The notes under the pieces are model-generated. The model made no database searches. It was not told where the DNA came from and worked only from the letters and a program-made list of their open reading frames with translations. Both the position numbers and the translations under genes were made by a program. This document shows, one piece after another, positions 60,786 through 64,000 of a DNA stretch of 64,000 nucleotides; the stretch's first letter is position 1; the number at the start of each line of letters is the position of its first letter. Source of the stretch: Hafnia paralvei ATCC 29927 (GTDB lineage Bacteria > Pseudomonadota > Gammaproteobacteria > Enterobacterales > Enterobacteriaceae); the NCBI RefSeq assembly GCF_001655005.1, contig NZ_LXET01000013.1, positions 124,001-188,000 on the forward strand, in the 5' to 3' direction.

Positions 60786-61808
60786 ATGCAAAGGATCAAC
60801 GCGGCAATTGTGGGATGTGGTTCTATTCATGCTCGACATGTAGAGGGGATAAAACATCACCCTGAGGGACATTTGCACACTATCGTTGAGCTCGATCAAG
60901 CTAAAGGTGAAGCGTTGGCATCCCGCTATGGCAGTCGCTATGTTCATGACTACTTGGACATGTTGTGTGATGAAGAGATTGACGTGGTGCATATTTGCAC
61001 TCCACATCATTCGCATCGAGAAATTATTATTGCGGCCTTAGCCGCTGGCAAACATGTATTCACAGAAAAACCGTTAGCGCTAAACGTGAGTGAAATCCAA
61101 CAAATCAAACAGTCTGCCTTAGCATCCAAGGTTTTGCTGGGCATCTGCTACCAGAATAGGCTGAACCCGACGAGTCAGAAGATCAAATCCATGCTTGAAC
61201 AGCAGGCGCTTGGCAAAATGATAGGTATGCGAGCAATGCTAACGTGGGCGCGTTCTGAGGAGTATTACTCACAAAGTGAATGGCGTGGGCGATTTGCTCG
61301 CGAAGGAGGAAGCCTGTTAATTAATCAGGCCATTCATACGCTGGATCTGATGCAGTGGTTCGGTGACGGTGTTCAGGCGATTAAGGGCGTCGTCGATAGC
61401 ACTTTTCTCGCACAGGCAACGGAAGCTGAAGATACCGCAACCGCGAATATGATGTTAGGTAATGGTGCCCGAGGACTATTTTATGCCACTAATTGTTACA
61501 GCACGGATTCACCGCTACTTTTGGAAATTCAGTGTGAAAAGGGAATATTACAACTGCACCAAAATAGTCTGTGGCTAATAGTTGAAGGAAGGAGTACTCA
61601 GCTCGTTAGTGATGAGATAACTATCGGGATGGAAAAAAGTTATTGGGGCAGCAGCCACAATAAAGCAATTTCATCTTTTTACCGTGCAATAAGTGAAAAT
61701 ATCCACTCTGGTTACGTTGATATTAATCAGGCCGAAATATCATTACGGATGGTTGATGCTATATACCAGTCGTCGTTGTTACGCCGTTGGATAACAGTCG
61801 CTGAATAA
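60786..61808 (+). CDS. Gfo/Idh/MocA-family oxidoreductase, third paralogue
   Basis: A 340-residue canonical member: Rossmann start AAIVGCGSIHARHVEGI, EKP motif in HVFTEKPLALNV, and GGSLLINQAIHTLDLMQWF with the active-site His and Asp. It is the third such gene in a row, behind AGTTGGAGG. Consecutive Gfo/Idh/MocA enzymes often carry out oxidation, elimination or epimerisation steps on the same sugar; here they precede a transporter. Confidence 0.9.
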   Translation: MQRINAAIVGCGSIHARHVEGIKHHPEGHLHTIVELDQAKGEALASRYGSRYVHDYLDMLCDEEIDVVHICTPHHSHREIIIAALAAGKHVFTEKPLALNVSEIQQIKQSALASKVLLGICYQNRLNPTSQKIKSMLEQQALGKMIGMRAMLTWARSEEYYSQSEWRGRFAREGGSLLINQAIHTLDLMQWFGDGVQAIKGVVDSTFLAQATEAEDTATANMMLGNGARGLFYATNCYSTDSPLLLEIQCEKGILQLHQNSLWLIVEGRSTQLVSDEITIGMEKSYWGSSHNKAISSFYRAISENIHSGYVDINQAEISLRMVDAIYQSSLLRRWITVAE

Positions 61809-61910
61809 AATAGCTAAATTTTAAAACTTATTAACCTTTGAAATAATTGCGTGGGGATTACTCCGTGCAGAACCGCTATTTTTTATACCACAACATGCAG
61901 GGTCTATATA

Positions 61911-63470
61911 ATGAAACCAACGGAACGTCGAGTCGGTTATGGTACTGCAATAGGATATGGTGTCACGGATTTATTCGGTGGTGGTGCATTTGCCGTTATA
62001 GGGACATGGCTACTATTCTTTTATACAACTTACTGCGGACTGACAGTATTAGAAGCTGGGTCAATCTTTGCTATAGCACGAGTCATTGATGCACTATTAA
62101 GCCCAATAATGGGATATGTTACCGATAATTTTGGTAATACATGGTTAGGTAAACGATTTGGTCGCCGACGTTTTTTCTTATTAATTAGTTCACCTCTGAT
62201 GTTTCTGTATGCTCTAATTTGGATATCAGATATGAATTATTGGTACTACCTTGGTACTTATTTGTCGATTGAACTGCTTTCGGCAATGGTTCTGGTCCCA
62301 TGGGAAACCCTCTCTTCAGAAATGACCAATCGTTTCAGCGAGCGGACTCGTTTGTCTGGTGTGCGTATGATGTGTTCACAGTTAGGAGGGCTGTTAGCTG
62401 TTTCTGTACCGGGTGTCATTATGCACTTTACCGGTAAAGATAATCCGATGACGTATACTTATACGGGGATGTTTTTCGCTGTCGTATTTTGCGTGGCTGT
62501 TTTTATTACTTGGATGTGTACATGGGAAGCTAAAGATGTATGCGATAGTGATGAGCCTGAATACGAATCGGCACATGGTCCGGGAAACCTTTGGCATCAT
62601 ATGAAAGGTTTAGTCTTGGATCTCCTCTCTTCTTTCAAAATTCGCATTTTCCGCCAGCATATTGCTATTTATATCTCCTCATTTACAGCGTTAGATGTCT
62701 TTGGTGCGGTGTTTACCTATTATGTGGTTTATAGCTTAAAACAGGATGTTGCTGTTGTTTCTGGATTTTTAACCGTAGCCGCCTTTGTTTCTGTTCCTGG
62801 AACCTTTGGCTTTATGATGTTGCTCGAAAAATTTAATATGACTCCGAGTGGCGCTTTACGTTTATCCTATGGCTGTATTTTTGGTGTTCTGTGTTTTCTT
62901 TTTTATATTTATATGACTGAAACACAGGTCTCGGTGTGGCTGTTCTCGGGTGTGTTTATTATTTTTGGCGTGGCTCGTGCAGGGTTGTATTATATTCCTT
63001 GGAATATTTATAGTTTTATTCCTGATGTCGACGAAATTATCACTAAAAAACGTCGTGAAGGTATTTTTGCGGGTGTGATGGTCTTAACCCGAAAAAGTAC
63101 TGTCGCACTTGCCATTATGTTGATTGGTATTGTGTTGCAGGAAAGTGGATTTGTAAAAGGCAGCGGTGTGCAGCCGATTAGCGCAGTTCATGCCATTGTC
63201 GGTTTAATGATTTTTGGTACCGGAGCACTGCTGGCCATTAGTTTTTATATCACATACCGATTTAAGCTCACCCGTGATACTCACAAGATACTGATTAAAG
63301 AAGTCGCCCGTCTCAAGCTGGGCGGACGTTTGGACGATTGCGATCCCCGTTCGCGTCAAGTGATTAAAGATCTCACGGGCTATGAGTATGACAAAGTGTG
63401 GGGTGGGATGGATAAGGTGTGCGATAAAGATCCCCTATCATCCGTTTCGTACCGCAACGATCCCTCTTAA
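61911..63470 (+). CDS. GPH-family (MFS-type) sugar:cation symporter
   Basis: A 519-residue protein of the glycoside-pentoside-hexuronide symporter family. Twelve membrane helices are expected; typical sequence includes YGTAIGYGVTDLFGGGAFAVIGTWLLFFYT, ARVIDALLSPIMGYVTDN (GPH cation-site Asp) and TWLGKRFGRRRFFLL. I chose ATG 61911 behind AGGGTC; an upstream start at 61851 would add a non-conserved 20 residues. It probably imports the glycoside processed by the adjacent oxidoreductases and hydrolase. Confidence 0.9.
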   Translation: MKPTERRVGYGTAIGYGVTDLFGGGAFAVIGTWLLFFYTTYCGLTVLEAGSIFAIARVIDALLSPIMGYVTDNFGNTWLGKRFGRRRFFLLISSPLMFLYALIWISDMNYWYYLGTYLSIELLSAMVLVPWETLSSEMTNRFSERTRLSGVRMMCSQLGGLLAVSVPGVIMHFTGKDNPMTYTYTGMFFAVVFCVAVFITWMCTWEAKDVCDSDEPEYESAHGPGNLWHHMKGLVLDLLSSFKIRIFRQHIAIYISSFTALDVFGAVFTYYVVYSLKQDVAVVSGFLTVAAFVSVPGTFGFMMLLEKFNMTPSGALRLSYGCIFGVLCFLFYIYMTETQVSVWLFSGVFIIFGVARAGLYYIPWNIYSFIPDVDEIITKKRREGIFAGVMVLTRKSTVALAIMLIGIVLQESGFVKGSGVQPISAVHAIVGLMIFGTGALLAISFYITYRFKLTRDTHKILIKEVARLKLGGRLDDCDPRSRQVIKDLTGYEYDKVWGGMDKVCDKDPLSSVSYRNDPS

Positions 63471-63534
63471 GCGTGTAAGTCATGAAATGTCCAGATTAGG
63501 TTAACTATTGACATATTGCAGAGAGGGTAAGTGC

Positions 63535-64000
63535 ATGAGAGCACAGTGGAGTAAAGAAGAAGCCAACGCTTGGTATCAACGGCAGGGATGTCTATGTGGA
63601 TTCAATTATCTCCCACGCACGGCGGTTAATTGGAACGAGTTATGGCAGGCTGAAACTTTTGATATAGCGACAATCGATGAGGAATTGGGCTGGGCCGAAA
63701 ATGTTGGCTACAACACGCTGCGTGTGAATTTGCCTTTTATTGTTTGGTTGCACGATAGAGAAGGGCTCTTCGCTCGTATTGATGCTTTCCTCTCAGTGGC
63801 GCGAAAACATGGTATGTCGGTGATGCTCACATTAATGGATGACTGTGGGTTTTCAGGCAATGAACCCCATCTCGGTTTGCAAGAAGCGCCCATTCCTGGC
63901 GTGCATAACAGCCGCGCAGTGGCTAGCCCCGGACGCGATACCGTGTGCAACCTGTCCGCGAGGAACAGCATTGAGCGTTATATTCACGACGTCATCACGA
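63535..64000 (+). CDS. Glycoside hydrolase (beta-xylanase-like), truncated by window end
   Basis: An ATG at 63535 after GAGAGGG opens a frame that runs past the end of the window (155 codons seen). The sequence shows the TIM-barrel start of a GH5-like/1,4-beta-xylanase-annotated family: GFNYLPRTAVNWNELWQ, IDEELGWAENVGYNTLRVNLPF, LMDDCGFSG and PGVHNSRAVASPGRD. Catalytic glutamates would lie beyond the window. It continues the operon after the symporter, suggesting the imported substrate is a glycoside. Confidence 0.75.
   Translation, partial: MRAQWSKEEANAWYQRQGCLCGFNYLPRTAVNWNELWQAETFDIATIDEELGWAENVGYNTLRVNLPFIVWLHDREGLFARIDAFLSVARKHGMSVMLTLMDDCGFSGNEPHLGLQEAPIPGVHNSRAVASPGRDTVCNLSARNSIERYIHDVIT

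Overview
The window is a stretch of enterobacterial chromosome. The backbone has the gene order known from E. coli around nrdR to yajG: nrdR-ribD-ribE-nusB-thiL-pgpA-yajO, then dxs-ispA-xseB-thiI-yajL-panE-yajQ-yajR-cyoEDCBA-ampG-yajG. The proteins are close to, but clearly not, those of E. coli. Together with the moderate G+C, this points to a Hafnia-like member of the Enterobacterales. The genus is inference from family resemblance only.

Three accessory blocks interrupt or replace the backbone. (1) About 34 kb between yajO and dxs (5446-39340) is a complete type VI secretion system (T6SS) in the Vibrio cholerae/Aeromonas-like order tssB-tssC-tssE-tssF-tssG-tagH-tssJ-tssK-tssL-tssH-vasH-vasI-tssA-tssM-vasL-lipoprotein-vgrG-PAAR. 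It is followed by a DUF4123 chaperone, a large lipase-like (Tle4/PGAP1-type) effector, three tandem Tli4-type immunity lipoproteins, a three-domain RidA fusion protein, and hcp. (2) A YiiX-like papain-fold hydrolase gene sits between thiI and yajL. (3) Beyond yajG lies a sugar-catabolic cluster: a LacI-type regulator, three consecutive Gfo/Idh/MocA oxidoreductases, a GPH/MFS sugar symporter and the start of a glycoside hydrolase cut by the window end.

Several parts of the T6SS island are unusual. tssC, the large sheath subunit, is split by a one-base frameshift, so the apparatus is either inactive in this genome or the base is a sequence error. The VasH-like activator keeps Walker A and a C-terminal helix-turn-helix but lacks the sigma54-contacting GAFTGA loop and has a changed Walker B. 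The effector has Gly where the lipase nucleophile Ser is expected. Downstream, a roughly 1.5-kb unit (effector C-terminal tail + Tli4 gene + spacer) is repeated three times, leaving two orphan effector tails. The spacers are almost identical while the middle of each immunity protein differs. This looks like an accreting array of immunity genes left after effector exchange. A decayed fourth Tli4 3' fragment lies beyond the RidA gene, so the RidA gene appears embedded in the array.

The triple-RidA protein is the most unexpected gene. RidA enzymes are normally homotrimers, so three fused domains could make a single-chain pseudo-trimer. Only the middle domain keeps both the key Arg and Glu. Its position between T6SS immunity genes and hcp suggests a T6SS-linked role that I cannot assign from sequence.

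No tRNA, rRNA, CRISPR array, insertion sequence or integrase was recognised. Intergenic features include several rho-independent terminators, a cyo promoter, a perfect 16-bp palindrome upstream of cyo, and a multi-hairpin element between yajQ and yajR.
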